The notes under the pieces are model-generated. The model ran no database searches. It was not told the origin of the DNA and saw nothing but the letters and a program-made list of their open reading frames with translations. The position numbers and the translations under genes are program-made. Source: Planctomycetota bacterium (GTDB lineage: Bacteria > Planctomycetota > J058 > JAJDCP01). Taken from it: 64,000 nucleotides of DNA. The stretch lies in the NCBI GenBank assembly GCA_029260765.1, contig JAJDCP010000092.1, forward strand, positions 24,958-88,957, given 5' to 3'. Of this stretch, positions 46,261 to 55,510 are shown one piece after another (the first letter of the stretch is position 1; every line of letters begins with the position of its first letter).

Positions 46261-46371
46261 CAGCACTCCTCCCCCCGGCGCGGTTTGCTGCGCATTGCGC
46301 GATCTCTTAGACTGCTGTCATTGTGATCAATTCTCGACAGAGATCAAGCCGTTGCGGTACTGCGAGCAGAC

Positions 46372-49300
46372 ATGCCCACCGATCCCATCCCTCCGAAGAA
46401 AACCAGCGAACACACGGTCAAGACCCGCTTCGGCAGCCGCAAAGTGGTCGTCCCCTACAATTGGAACATCAGCAGCATCGAGATCTGGAAGCTCTCCCAT
46501 CCCGATCTGCTCAAGGCGCAGCAAGACCTTGCCAGCGCGCGCAAGAAGCTCGAACAGGCCTCCGATCCGCAACAACGACAGGCGGCGAAAGCAGGAGTCG
46601 AGCGCGCCAAGGCGGCGCTCGCCGATGGTAGATTCCAGCGCATCGAAGACAAGACCGAGATCTCCCCTGACGAAGTCTATGTGCTCAAGCCCGACACCGA
46701 CCTGCCCGGACTGGTGTCTTGCCAGAAAGTCCGTATCACTCCCACGCCCGCAGAGCTGAAGACCCTCGAAGAAGACCAGAGCCAGCGCTATTTCACGAGC
46801 TACGCTGTGCAGGCGGGTGACAAGCTGGCCGGAATCGCCGATCCCATCGCTCACATCGGCCGGGACAAGATCAAGCAGCTCTACAAGACACTGCACGAAG
46901 AGTCGGGTGCGGCCCGCAAAGAGCTGTTGGCGATGGGAGCGGAGAGCCGCACCCTGAGCCTGAAGAAGCTTGAGCGCACCGACGGCCTGCGCATCCGGCG
47001 CACGATGCCCGCCTTGTGGGACATCCTGGCGAACCTGTCCGGAAGCGCCGAGCTGCACCCGCGGCGCGGGGACCCTCTCGATAGTTTCCGCTACCTCTGC
47101 TCGATGCTGCACGCCCTCGAAGGCAAGGATCTCGTCCAGCAGGACGTACCCTTCCTGCACGGCAGCAAGCTGAAAGGCGACCTCGACCTGAGCAAGCTGT
47201 TCGAGCATCGCTGGTTGAGCATCGCGCTCGGGCACGAGCACCCCCGACCCCAGGGCGGGTACAAACTGCATCCGTCGCAGAGCAGCCTGGCCTTCCCACG
47301 CAGCCGCGAAGGCAAACGCATACTGCGCTGCACCCACGACGAAGAGACCCTCGAAGGCCTGGTCCTCGATCCGGACGATGGGCTGGACATGTGGTTTCGG
47401 GGCGATTGGGACGTCGAGTTGGACACCGAGGCCAGCCTGCGTCTGAGCTGGTCGAAGATCAGCAAGCAGGTCGACGCCGAGCAGAAGGTCACCCGCTACA
47501 CCCGTATCGAGGGGGAGGGGGCGGACAAGCGTCAGATCGTGGTCGAGATCGGGGGCGGAGACGAGGCGCAGATCGTCGAGACTTTCCGCTATTACCCGGG
47601 CGTGCGCAGGTCGCGGGGCTTCCTCTCGGCGACCCACACGCGGGGAGCCTCGGGCCGCAACCACAGGATCGAGATCGCGTTGACCGGGGGCAGGCAGCGG
47701 GTATGGGAGCGCAGCGGTCCGCTCGGCGAAGGCGACTCCTGTGTCGAGCATCGGCCGGACGGCTCGAAGGTCGAGTGGAAGAGTTGGAAGCACTACCTGT
47801 ATACGGCGGCCGACGGCAGCACCACGAGCATGACCAGCGAGGACGGCAAGACCAAGCTGTGGACCTGGAAGGACGCGCAGGGCGGGGTGATCGCCAGTGA
47901 GAAGCTCGACGGATCTTCCTCGGTCAAGACGGTCAAGGACCAGACCTGGACCTTGCAGGCCGGGGAGGACTACCCGCCCAGGTCCGCCAGCCTCCTCTGC
48001 AACCAGGTGCAGGTGGCGACGTTTGCCAGCCACGCGGACGGGGCCCTGTCGTTTGATCCGCATCGAGTCAGCTACGAACAGAAGAATGCCGCTGGCCAGC
48101 CGCAGCTGTACTTCAAGGGCTCGTTCGCCCGCAACGCCGACAAAGTCCTCGAGCTGCGCTACACGCTGGCGCGAGGTGCGGAGGCACGGGTAGAAAAGGT
48201 CGTGCCGTTGCCTGACGGCACGGACTCTCCCAAGATCACTCTGGAGCTCGACGGCACGACCAAAGAGCGCTCGATCAAAGACCTGATCGCCTACCCCTCG
48301 GTGTTCGTCGACCATGTGCGTCGTCTCTATCGGACGGCCGCGCACGAGCTTCCGTCCGGCGACGACCGGTTTGCATCCGACCTGGAGCTGGACGAGGGCG
48401 CCTGGCTGAACGGGCGGGATCCGAAGACCGTCGAGAAACGCGGCCTCGATGCAGCCCCCAAGGTGCATCGCCGCTACCACCACGTGCTCAGCGGCGAGAC
48501 CCCGGGCCCCAAAGTGCTCGAGGCTGAGACCCGTGTGAGCGAGAAGAAGCTGGTCGAGCCGTTGGCCGGCTTCGAACGCGCGCTGGTGACCAAGCTGTAC
48601 GTCGACGGCAAGGTCGACAAGGTCCAGGAACTGACGATTAAAGAGCTCAAGGGCGACGGCGCGCAAGACTTCACCCTGATCACGCCTGAGCAGCGTAAGG
48701 TCGAGGGGCGCGGCTCGGTCCGTGCCGCCATCAGGGTCTATGAGTACACGTTCAGGGAAAAGGGCGTCCAGGGCTCCGCCAGCGGTGACCCCAAGAAAAC
48801 AGCGCTGCAGAGCAAGATCGAGAGTCAATCCAGTGCCCTCGCCCAAGACGCCGAGCAGAAGGCTGTCCTGCAGAAAGAGCTCGAGGTGGCCAAGCAGACT
48901 CGCACCGCCGTGCTCGAACAGAACAAGCCCTACGACGAGGCGCAGAAAGCCGTCGCGGAGCTGGAAGCCAAAGTCGAGGCGCACAAAGAGACCATCCGCC
49001 AGATCGCCTTTGCCAAGGCAGCGACCATCTCCTACAAGACCGATGCGGGCGTGCAGCAGGTCACGGTTGATTCGGTCGTGACGTCCCGCGAGCACGGCGA
49101 GTACTTCTGGCTGCTCTACAAGCTCAAGTACAACGAGAGCAGCTTCGACTGGGACATGGTCGAGCTCGGCAACGGGCCCAAGAAGATCAACACCGACACC
49201 ATCACCAAGATCGACTACCGCGAGCCGGACAACCCCTACCGCGCCCGCATCGCAGCGACCTACACACACATCGAGCGGCTCGAGAAAGACCTGCAGGCCA

Positions 49301-52300
49301 AGAAACAGGCCGAGAGCAGGCTGGCGGGTCTCGAGTCCCAGAGCAGCGACCAGGACCGCGAGGCCCGGCTCAAAGTTGCCGAAGAGAGGATCGCCGCGCT
49401 CGAGAAGCAACTCGCCGCCCTGGCGCAGCAGACCTCGACGCGCGAGCAGGAGAAGGGCGGCCTCGAGCAGCAGCTCGCCGAGGGGGTGTTGCGGGAGATC
49501 CAGCGCTTCGAGCGCATCGAGACCTTCAAACACTACGTGCCCGAGACGCGCAACAATATCGTCTCCGAACGCATCGGCCGCATGGTGCGGGTCGCCGAGC
49601 TCGTGACCCACGTCGATAAGCATGTGCACTCGGAGCGGGTCACGATCGAAGAAGAGTTCGACAAGTACATCACCGAGTTCTGCGTCCTCAGTGGCGGAGG
49701 AACCGTCTACGTACTGCCGGGTCTGCGAGACCCCATCGCGTTCGACCCCAAGGGGCGCAAGCCCAAGACCGACAAAGAGGAAGGCGTCTTCGTTCCCAGC
49801 CACGCCAGTTACAAAGGCGTCGAGAAACGGCTGGTCCAGGGTGGAGCCGAGAAGACCTATCGTTACTCCCTCAGCCGTTCGATCCGCCTCGGAGATGTCC
49901 TCGAGCGGGAGCTGGAGATCTTCGATGACAAGGGTCGGGTCGTCGGCGAGATGCCCCTGAACGACCCCTTCCGTGCCGTCACCGCATCGTTGCATGGCGA
50001 CGAAGTGATCAAACAACACCGGGAGAAGTGGGACCTCGACTACGGGGGCAACGAGTGGGTCTCCGGCTTCCATCCCACCGTAGAGCTCAGCGGTCTGCAG
50101 TCGGTGATGCGGCTGGTCAACCATCGCGGCGATGTGCTGGGCAGCTGCACGCTCAAACATCCGCTCCAGCAACAAGGCGCAGACCGCAGCAAGTTCCGCT
50201 GGTTTCAGCCCCACGCCGTCAATCTCGACCTTTTCTCGCTGGAAGTGCGGACCTCGAGCAGCGCCAACGATGGCTTCTGCTACCTGCGAGCTGCCGGCTT
50301 GCCCCCGGTGAGCGGCTACGTCACCAAGGGTGGTGAGCAGCGCACGATGCAGCTCTGGAATCCTGCCCGCGTGCGCTATGAGATCAGCGCTGGCAAGGAC
50401 AAGATCGGCCACGGAGTGTTGGCGGGACAAGAAGAGCACGACGGCGCCCTGTATCTCCGCCACGAGGCTCTGGGCGACCCCTCGCTGAAGAGCTCGCGCT
50501 ACACGCAAACCAGCTATCCTGTGCCCGGCCAGGAGCTGGCGCAGTGCATCCCGGCTGCGTCCGGCAAAGAGCTGCCGAATTTGACCATCAAGCTCAAGCT
50601 CCAGCAAGACGCGCACCGTTTCCAACCGCTGGTGATGCGTGCCCGACTCGACCCCTCGCAGACAGCCTGGGATCAGGCGCGCGAGAAGTGGTTCAAGCGT
50701 GAGGCCGCGCTGCGCAAGGAAATCAAAGCTGCGCTGGGGCAGGCCCGCTCGTCGTGGGCCGAGGAGCTGAAGAAAGACGGGCTGAGCGACGCCGAGAAGA
50801 AGCGTTTCACAGCCTTGCAGCACCTGGTAGAGCAGCCCCTGCAGCCGATCGAGATCTACCGCTCGAATGCCGAGTTGTTGAAGCCGCGGCTGCAGGAATT
50901 GCTGGTCAAACAGGCCGAAGCGCTCAAGGCCAAGAAGGAAGAGTTGAAGCAATTGGCCGGAGTTCTCGAGAAAGCCAACAACGAGGCCTTCGTCAAACAG
51001 GAGACCTGGTTGAAACTGCGCCAGGCTCTGGTCGACTGGCAGTACGACAAGACACTGAAGCCCGAGAAATACGCCACGCTCGAGGCACTCGAAAAGGACG
51101 TGAATCTCGCCCGCAAAGAGTCCGAAGAGCTGTTCGAGAAGGCCACCGACACCGAAGTCCGCATCGCTGATCTACAGGCGGAATCCCAGGCGATCAACAA
51201 CGGCATGACCGACCCCCTGCACTGTCTGCCGGGGCTTCTGGAAGAGGGGGAGACGCTCAAGGTGCCGCGGGTCTTTGAAACCCGAGGAGTTCCCTGTGCC
51301 TTCCGCACAGAGCTCAAGGTCGTCTTCCGCCCCTTCGCGCCCAAGCAGGGGAAGCGCGTTCGGGCACTCAAGGCGAAGGATCTACCGCACGTGCTGGTCG
51401 TCAGCGGTTTCCTGCGGGGCGTTCCGGACACGGCCGAGGGCCAGAAGCTCATCGCGGACACCCAGCCGGGCATGATCGGGCAAGACCCCTTGTCGCGGGT
51501 TGGCTGGGGGATGCGCTTCATCCGCTGCCAGGAAGAAGGCAGCGTGCAATTCATCCCCGATGACTCCAAGAACGAAGCCATGCGCGGCTGTGCCATTTGG
51601 CGGGGAACCCTGACCATCAGCGACAACAACCGGCATCCTGAGGAAGCCCGCAAGTACCTCAAGCTCCTTAAGCTGTACAACGACCCGAACAAGGAAGACG
51701 CGCCGCCAGCAGAGAGCGGTCTCGATCCGCAGGTGCAGAAGCTGGTCGCCAGCCTCGAGCCGGTCAAGCCCTCGAAGCAGAAGAATGTCACGCTGCAGGA
51801 TCAAGGTGAGATCATCGAGGAGTTCGCCTGCTCAGGCATCCCGATGTCGCCGTACCGCTGCCACTTGCTGGAGACTCTGGCCACGGTCTATGACCGGCGT
51901 TTCGTCAACATGCCCGCGGACGAAGACGAGAGCGACAAGCACAATACCGGTGCGAAGCGTGTCGTCAAAGTCCGGCGCTACTACGCCGGGGGCTCCGCTG
52001 TCGGAGACGGCTGGCGGTACGACATCGTCGACAAGTATTCAGCCTTCCTGCGGCGCGTCGAGTACCTGGCCTGGCGCATGCGGGAGCAGAATGTCTATTG
52101 GAGCCACACCTGGATCACGGACAAGATCATCACCGATGCCGAAGAACGCAAGAAGAAGCAGGTGTACTTCAACTGGTTCGCCGGCATCGACACCTCCAAG
52201 CCGATTCTCTTGCAGAAATTCTGGGATGAGACCTTTGGCGACTGCTTCGGCTCGCTGCTGGCGCGCGTGGTCAAAGAGGATGCACCAGAAAAGGGGCAGA

Positions 52301-55239
52301 GCAAGCGCCCCAAAGGCTCGCTGACGCTGGTGGAGATGGCCGAGCTGCCCGGGCGCCTGTTGAGCAGTCCTGTCCATTCGGTGCTGCGCCAGAAGATCGC
52401 CGGGCCCGACGGGATGGGCCTGCGCCTGCTGCCTGCCGAAGTTGCCGAAGGCATGGGCGCCTTCAGCGGTCTGGAGCACGACGACGAGGACGCCGGCGGC
52501 CTGTTCGTCAACAGCATCAACGCCTACGACGAGCACGAGCGGATGGTCCAGGCGTACGAGGCCTTCCTCGAGAAACTCGAGGCGGAGGACAAGCAGGGCC
52601 TGGGTATCAAGAACGATGTCAAGCGCTTCTGGGACGCGATCAAAGAAGAGTTTTGGGCGGCCAGTCTCTTCCACGGCATCAAGCTGTTGATGTTCGCCGC
52701 CCGCAAATTCAAGCTCGCCGGCAAGCTCAGTGATTCGTTTTTCGACCCCAACAATGTCGTCTGGATGACGATCTTCAACCTCATCGAGGCGCGCTCTGGC
52801 TGGCGCGATGTCGGCATAGGCGCGGCGCTCAAGAGCTGGAAGGCGCACGACGTCTACGAGTCGAAGATGCGTGCCGCCGAGCAGGGTTACGGCAACCTCA
52901 GGGGCCTGGGGAAAGCGCTGATCACTCCGCAATGGGGAATGGAGGCCGAGGACGATCCCGCCACCGAGACTTCGAACAAGGCCTGGAAGAAGTGGGAGAA
53001 GCTGGATGCGGCCAGCACCAAACAGCGCGACAAAGCGCAACGCGCGTTCGACGACGCCCGGCGGGGCTCCCGCGAAGGCGGCAAGCAAACGCGAAGAGCG
53101 GCGCGCAAGGCACGCATGTATCAGTCCTTCGTTCAGGGATTGGAAAGACAACAGAAGGACAACCCGGACCTGAAGCGGCAGCAGACCATCGCCAAGCTGA
53201 AAGCCGCGGAACAGGCGAGCACAGCCGAACATTCCCGTGAGAATGAGAAGTGGAGATCTGCCAAGAACAGGGTAAAGAAGGAAAAGAGGGGGCTCGACAA
53301 AGCGACTCGGAAGGTCAAGGCCGTCCGCAAGCGAAAGAAGGTCTATGGCGATTGGGACACCCAACTGACCACCGACAAGGAGCAATTGCAGCAGGACAAG
53401 AAGGAGCGCAAAGACCAGAAGAAAAACCGCGGTGCGCAGCGGGCACGCAAACTAGGGCGACGCAAGCTCCATCGCCATGCGATCCATGGCAAGGGGTATG
53501 ACTACGACCCGACGGCCTGCAAACACAAGGTCTTCTACACCCTGGGGATGGAGGCGAAGCTGGCCTACGAATGGGTCTGGATCTGGTGGCTGCTCAAGAT
53601 CTCGATCTCCCCCTTCGTGCGCGTGATGGGACAGATCACTGTCGGCTGGGAATGGCGGACCCATACGCGCGACAACGATGCCCAGGACAAGGACGACCGG
53701 AAGTTCGAATCGAAGTGGTCCGACGTGCGGCGCATGCTGCATCGCCAGATTTACCACAATGAGGGCGAGTTCGCGTCGCACATCATCGGTTTGAAAGAGC
53801 ATGGCGGCGAGACGACCGACTTCTTCACCCACTGGTTCGCCAAGCTCAAACATCGCAAGCACGACACCCTCAGCCAGAAATATGGCCGCAAACTCATGCT
53901 CATCAACAACTACCTGAGCGAAGAGGGAGATGAGCTGAGTGGGCCGCCCTGGGACGTGCTGAAATGGGGCAAGAAGAACTTCCCGGCCTCATGGGATGTG
54001 ATCGCGGGCAACGAACAGAAGAAGAAACTGGGCCTGGACAAAGAGTCCATCGAGAAGCGCATCCTGTACCGCCAGGAGGAAGCCAAGAAATGGGATGACC
54101 GGCTGAAGCGTTGGGTCGAGTTGGCCCTCAAAGAGGCCTACCCCGAGTTGGATGTGTGCGATACCGTCGCGCTGCAGAGGGAGCGTCAGGCCGAGTTGGA
54201 CGAGCTGATCGCCCAGCTCAAAAAGGATGGGACCAGCGCGGGCGTGAGCCCCAAGCAGATCGACGCGCAGATCGAAAAGCTTCGAGAGGGTTTTCCGCTC
54301 GAGCGCGGCAGTATGATGGCGGTCTTGAGCGCGAAGTCGCACACGAAGATGGTCCCCTGCCCGGCCTGCGACGAGCAGGGCATCATGCAGGACTGGGCGC
54401 ACTACGATGACCCGAGCAAGCGCGTGCGCTGTGTTTTGTGTAGCGGGACGCGGGAAGTGCCCGAGTACGACCAGATCATGTACTCCTGGTGTGAGCCCCG
54501 CAATCCGCTGCGCTACCTGGTCGTCAACTCCGATTTCTACCACGCGCACTACAAAGATTTCACCACCAGCCAGGCCAGGCTGGGGGCGCAACACGACGCC
54601 AAAAACGGTCCCCTGCAACGCGGACCGCACCTCGGCCGCTACGGGTACTTCATTCAGGGCCTTTGGAATCTCGCCTGCCAGCTGGGCCCGGGGGTGTCTC
54701 AAGTGACGCTGCAGACCGTGCGCTTCGCCATGGAGGACAACTACGGCAACCTCAATGACATGCACCCGGGCTCGTTGTGCGTCAGCTGGCCCGTCTGCGC
54801 AGGGGAGGTGCGCGCGTTCATCGGGGGCGACCTCGAGGTCGAGCCGATCTGGAACATCCTGCTCGACAAGGCCCGAAAGAACAGCTTCTTCAAGAAAGCC
54901 GCCAGGTTCGCGAATTGGTCCGAGCTCTGCATCAAGGGGACGCTCGAGACCAGCGTCGGCGGCGAGGTCGACGCGCTCACCTGGTCATTGAATACCGACT
55001 GGCGGCTCGACTGCAGCCTGGCCCTGCACTGCCTGGGTTTCGTGCCCAGCTTGACGGTGTACTCGGCGAAGATCTTGTGGGCAGACTGGTGGTTGGGACC
55101 CCGTTTGGGTCTGAGCCACAAGAAACGTCAGGAACGGCTGGAGTGGTTCTCCGGCGATACGATCATCCTGAACAAGGCCTATTGTTTCACAGAAACGGTC
55201 AAGAACGAGACCCAGGCCCAGCCCCAACCCAAGGAGTAA
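46372..55239 (+). CDS. Giant 2955-residue protein with LysM-like segments, coiled coils and zinc knuckle
   Basis: This is one uninterrupted frame of 8.9 kb. There is no signal peptide. The N-terminus (HTVKTRFGSRKVVVPYNWN, SSIEIWKLSHPDLLKAQQ, YVLKPDTDLPGLVSCQKVRI) looks like a LysM split by a coil, and a second LysM-like piece lies at about 139-181 (YAVQAGDKLAGIADPIAHIG). Coiled coils are predicted by eye at about 805-880, 958-1050, 1435-1610 and a very basic one at 2196-2365. Beta-rich stretches lie between. Hydrophobic helices occur near 2395-2420 (LAYEWVWIWWLLKISISPFV). C2663-x2-C-x20-C2687-x2-C forms a DnaJ-like zinc knuckle (CPACDEQG, CVLCSG). I recognise no enzymatic domain. The neighbours (LysM protein, two peptidoglycan-binding-like paralogues) suggest an envelope-acting or secreted machine or toxin. 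The ribosome site is weak. Function unknown. Confidence 0.85.
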   Translation: MPTDPIPPKKTSEHTVKTRFGSRKVVVPYNWNISSIEIWKLSHPDLLKAQQDLASARKKLEQASDPQQRQAAKAGVERAKAALADGRFQRIEDKTEISPDEVYVLKPDTDLPGLVSCQKVRITPTPAELKTLEEDQSQRYFTSYAVQAGDKLAGIADPIAHIGRDKIKQLYKTLHEESGAARKELLAMGAESRTLSLKKLERTDGLRIRRTMPALWDILANLSGSAELHPRRGDPLDSFRYLCSMLHALEGKDLVQQDVPFLHGSKLKGDLDLSKLFEHRWLSIALGHEHPRPQGGYKLHPSQSSLAFPRSREGKRILRCTHDEETLEGLVLDPDDGLDMWFRGDWDVELDTEASLRLSWSKISKQVDAEQKVTRYTRIEGEGADKRQIVVEIGGGDEAQIVETFRYYPGVRRSRGFLSATHTRGASGRNHRIEIALTGGRQRVWERSGPLGEGDSCVEHRPDGSKVEWKSWKHYLYTAADGSTTSMTSEDGKTKLWTWKDAQGGVIASEKLDGSSSVKTVKDQTWTLQAGEDYPPRSASLLCNQVQVATFASHADGALSFDPHRVSYEQKNAAGQPQLYFKGSFARNADKVLELRYTLARGAEARVEKVVPLPDGTDSPKITLELDGTTKERSIKDLIAYPSVFVDHVRRLYRTAAHELPSGDDRFASDLELDEGAWLNGRDPKTVEKRGLDAAPKVHRRYHHVLSGETPGPKVLEAETRVSEKKLVEPLAGFERALVTKLYVDGKVDKVQELTIKELKGDGAQDFTLITPEQRKVEGRGSVRAAIRVYEYTFREKGVQGSASGDPKKTALQSKIESQSSALAQDAEQKAVLQKELEVAKQTRTAVLEQNKPYDEAQKAVAELEAKVEAHKETIRQIAFAKAATISYKTDAGVQQVTVDSVVTSREHGEYFWLLYKLKYNESSFDWDMVELGNGPKKINTDTITKIDYREPDNPYRARIAATYTHIERLEKDLQAKKQAESRLAGLESQSSDQDREARLKVAEERIAALEKQLAALAQQTSTREQEKGGLEQQLAEGVLREIQRFERIETFKHYVPETRNNIVSERIGRMVRVAELVTHVDKHVHSERVTIEEEFDKYITEFCVLSGGGTVYVLPGLRDPIAFDPKGRKPKTDKEEGVFVPSHASYKGVEKRLVQGGAEKTYRYSLSRSIRLGDVLERELEIFDDKGRVVGEMPLNDPFRAVTASLHGDEVIKQHREKWDLDYGGNEWVSGFHPTVELSGLQSVMRLVNHRGDVLGSCTLKHPLQQQGADRSKFRWFQPHAVNLDLFSLEVRTSSSANDGFCYLRAAGLPPVSGYVTKGGEQRTMQLWNPARVRYEISAGKDKIGHGVLAGQEEHDGALYLRHEALGDPSLKSSRYTQTSYPVPGQELAQCIPAASGKELPNLTIKLKLQQDAHRFQPLVMRARLDPSQTAWDQAREKWFKREAALRKEIKAALGQARSSWAEELKKDGLSDAEKKRFTALQHLVEQPLQPIEIYRSNAELLKPRLQELLVKQAEALKAKKEELKQLAGVLEKANNEAFVKQETWLKLRQALVDWQYDKTLKPEKYATLEALEKDVNLARKESEELFEKATDTEVRIADLQAESQAINNGMTDPLHCLPGLLEEGETLKVPRVFETRGVPCAFRTELKVVFRPFAPKQGKRVRALKAKDLPHVLVVSGFLRGVPDTAEGQKLIADTQPGMIGQDPLSRVGWGMRFIRCQEEGSVQFIPDDSKNEAMRGCAIWRGTLTISDNNRHPEEARKYLKLLKLYNDPNKEDAPPAESGLDPQVQKLVASLEPVKPSKQKNVTLQDQGEIIEEFACSGIPMSPYRCHLLETLATVYDRRFVNMPADEDESDKHNTGAKRVVKVRRYYAGGSAVGDGWRYDIVDKYSAFLRRVEYLAWRMREQNVYWSHTWITDKIITDAEERKKKQVYFNWFAGIDTSKPILLQKFWDETFGDCFGSLLARVVKEDAPEKGQSKRPKGSLTLVEMAELPGRLLSSPVHSVLRQKIAGPDGMGLRLLPAEVAEGMGAFSGLEHDDEDAGGLFVNSINAYDEHERMVQAYEAFLEKLEAEDKQGLGIKNDVKRFWDAIKEEFWAASLFHGIKLLMFAARKFKLAGKLSDSFFDPNNVVWMTIFNLIEARSGWRDVGIGAALKSWKAHDVYESKMRAAEQGYGNLRGLGKALITPQWGMEAEDDPATETSNKAWKKWEKLDAASTKQRDKAQRAFDDARRGSREGGKQTRRAARKARMYQSFVQGLERQQKDNPDLKRQQTIAKLKAAEQASTAEHSRENEKWRSAKNRVKKEKRGLDKATRKVKAVRKRKKVYGDWDTQLTTDKEQLQQDKKERKDQKKNRGAQRARKLGRRKLHRHAIHGKGYDYDPTACKHKVFYTLGMEAKLAYEWVWIWWLLKISISPFVRVMGQITVGWEWRTHTRDNDAQDKDDRKFESKWSDVRRMLHRQIYHNEGEFASHIIGLKEHGGETTDFFTHWFAKLKHRKHDTLSQKYGRKLMLINNYLSEEGDELSGPPWDVLKWGKKNFPASWDVIAGNEQKKKLGLDKESIEKRILYRQEEAKKWDDRLKRWVELALKEAYPELDVCDTVALQRERQAELDELIAQLKKDGTSAGVSPKQIDAQIEKLREGFPLERGSMMAVLSAKSHTKMVPCPACDEQGIMQDWAHYDDPSKRVRCVLCSGTREVPEYDQIMYSWCEPRNPLRYLVVNSDFYHAHYKDFTTSQARLGAQHDAKNGPLQRGPHLGRYGYFIQGLWNLACQLGPGVSQVTLQTVRFAMEDNYGNLNDMHPGSLCVSWPVCAGEVRAFIGGDLEVEPIWNILLDKARKNSFFKKAARFANWSELCIKGTLETSVGGEVDALTWSLNTDWRLDCSLALHCLGFVPSLTVYSAKILWADWWLGPRLGLSHKKRQERLEWFSGDTIILNKAYCFTETVKNETQAQPQPKE

Positions 55240-55510
55240 GCAGTCGACACGTTTCCGCCACACCTGGGGGAAGCTACGATCAACCCACCGCCCTGCAGGC
55301 ACCAACCCAGGGCGCTCCAGCAGAGCGGTCCAAAGCCCCCCGTCTCGTCCGCTCCCGTCCCCGGGGCGCCTACGCCCGGGCCGCGTAATCCGACACGGGC
55401 CGCCCGAAACAGGTCTTGCACTTTGCGCCCCGGTCTATACCCTGGCACACCACGAGAAACGTCCCGCCGCGGGCCCCGCCCGCGCTTCCCCCAGAATCCC
55501 GGAGCCCATC

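Noticed and set aside
46327..50952. A 1541-residue open frame on the minus strand inside the giant gene
   Set aside because: It is antisense to a gene with clear protein structure. The translation is Leu/Arg/Gly/Val-rich with no domain, as expected when GC-biased third positions suppress stops on the opposite strand.
52039..53385. A 448-residue minus-strand open frame
   Set aside because: It is antisense to the giant gene and has no independent motif.
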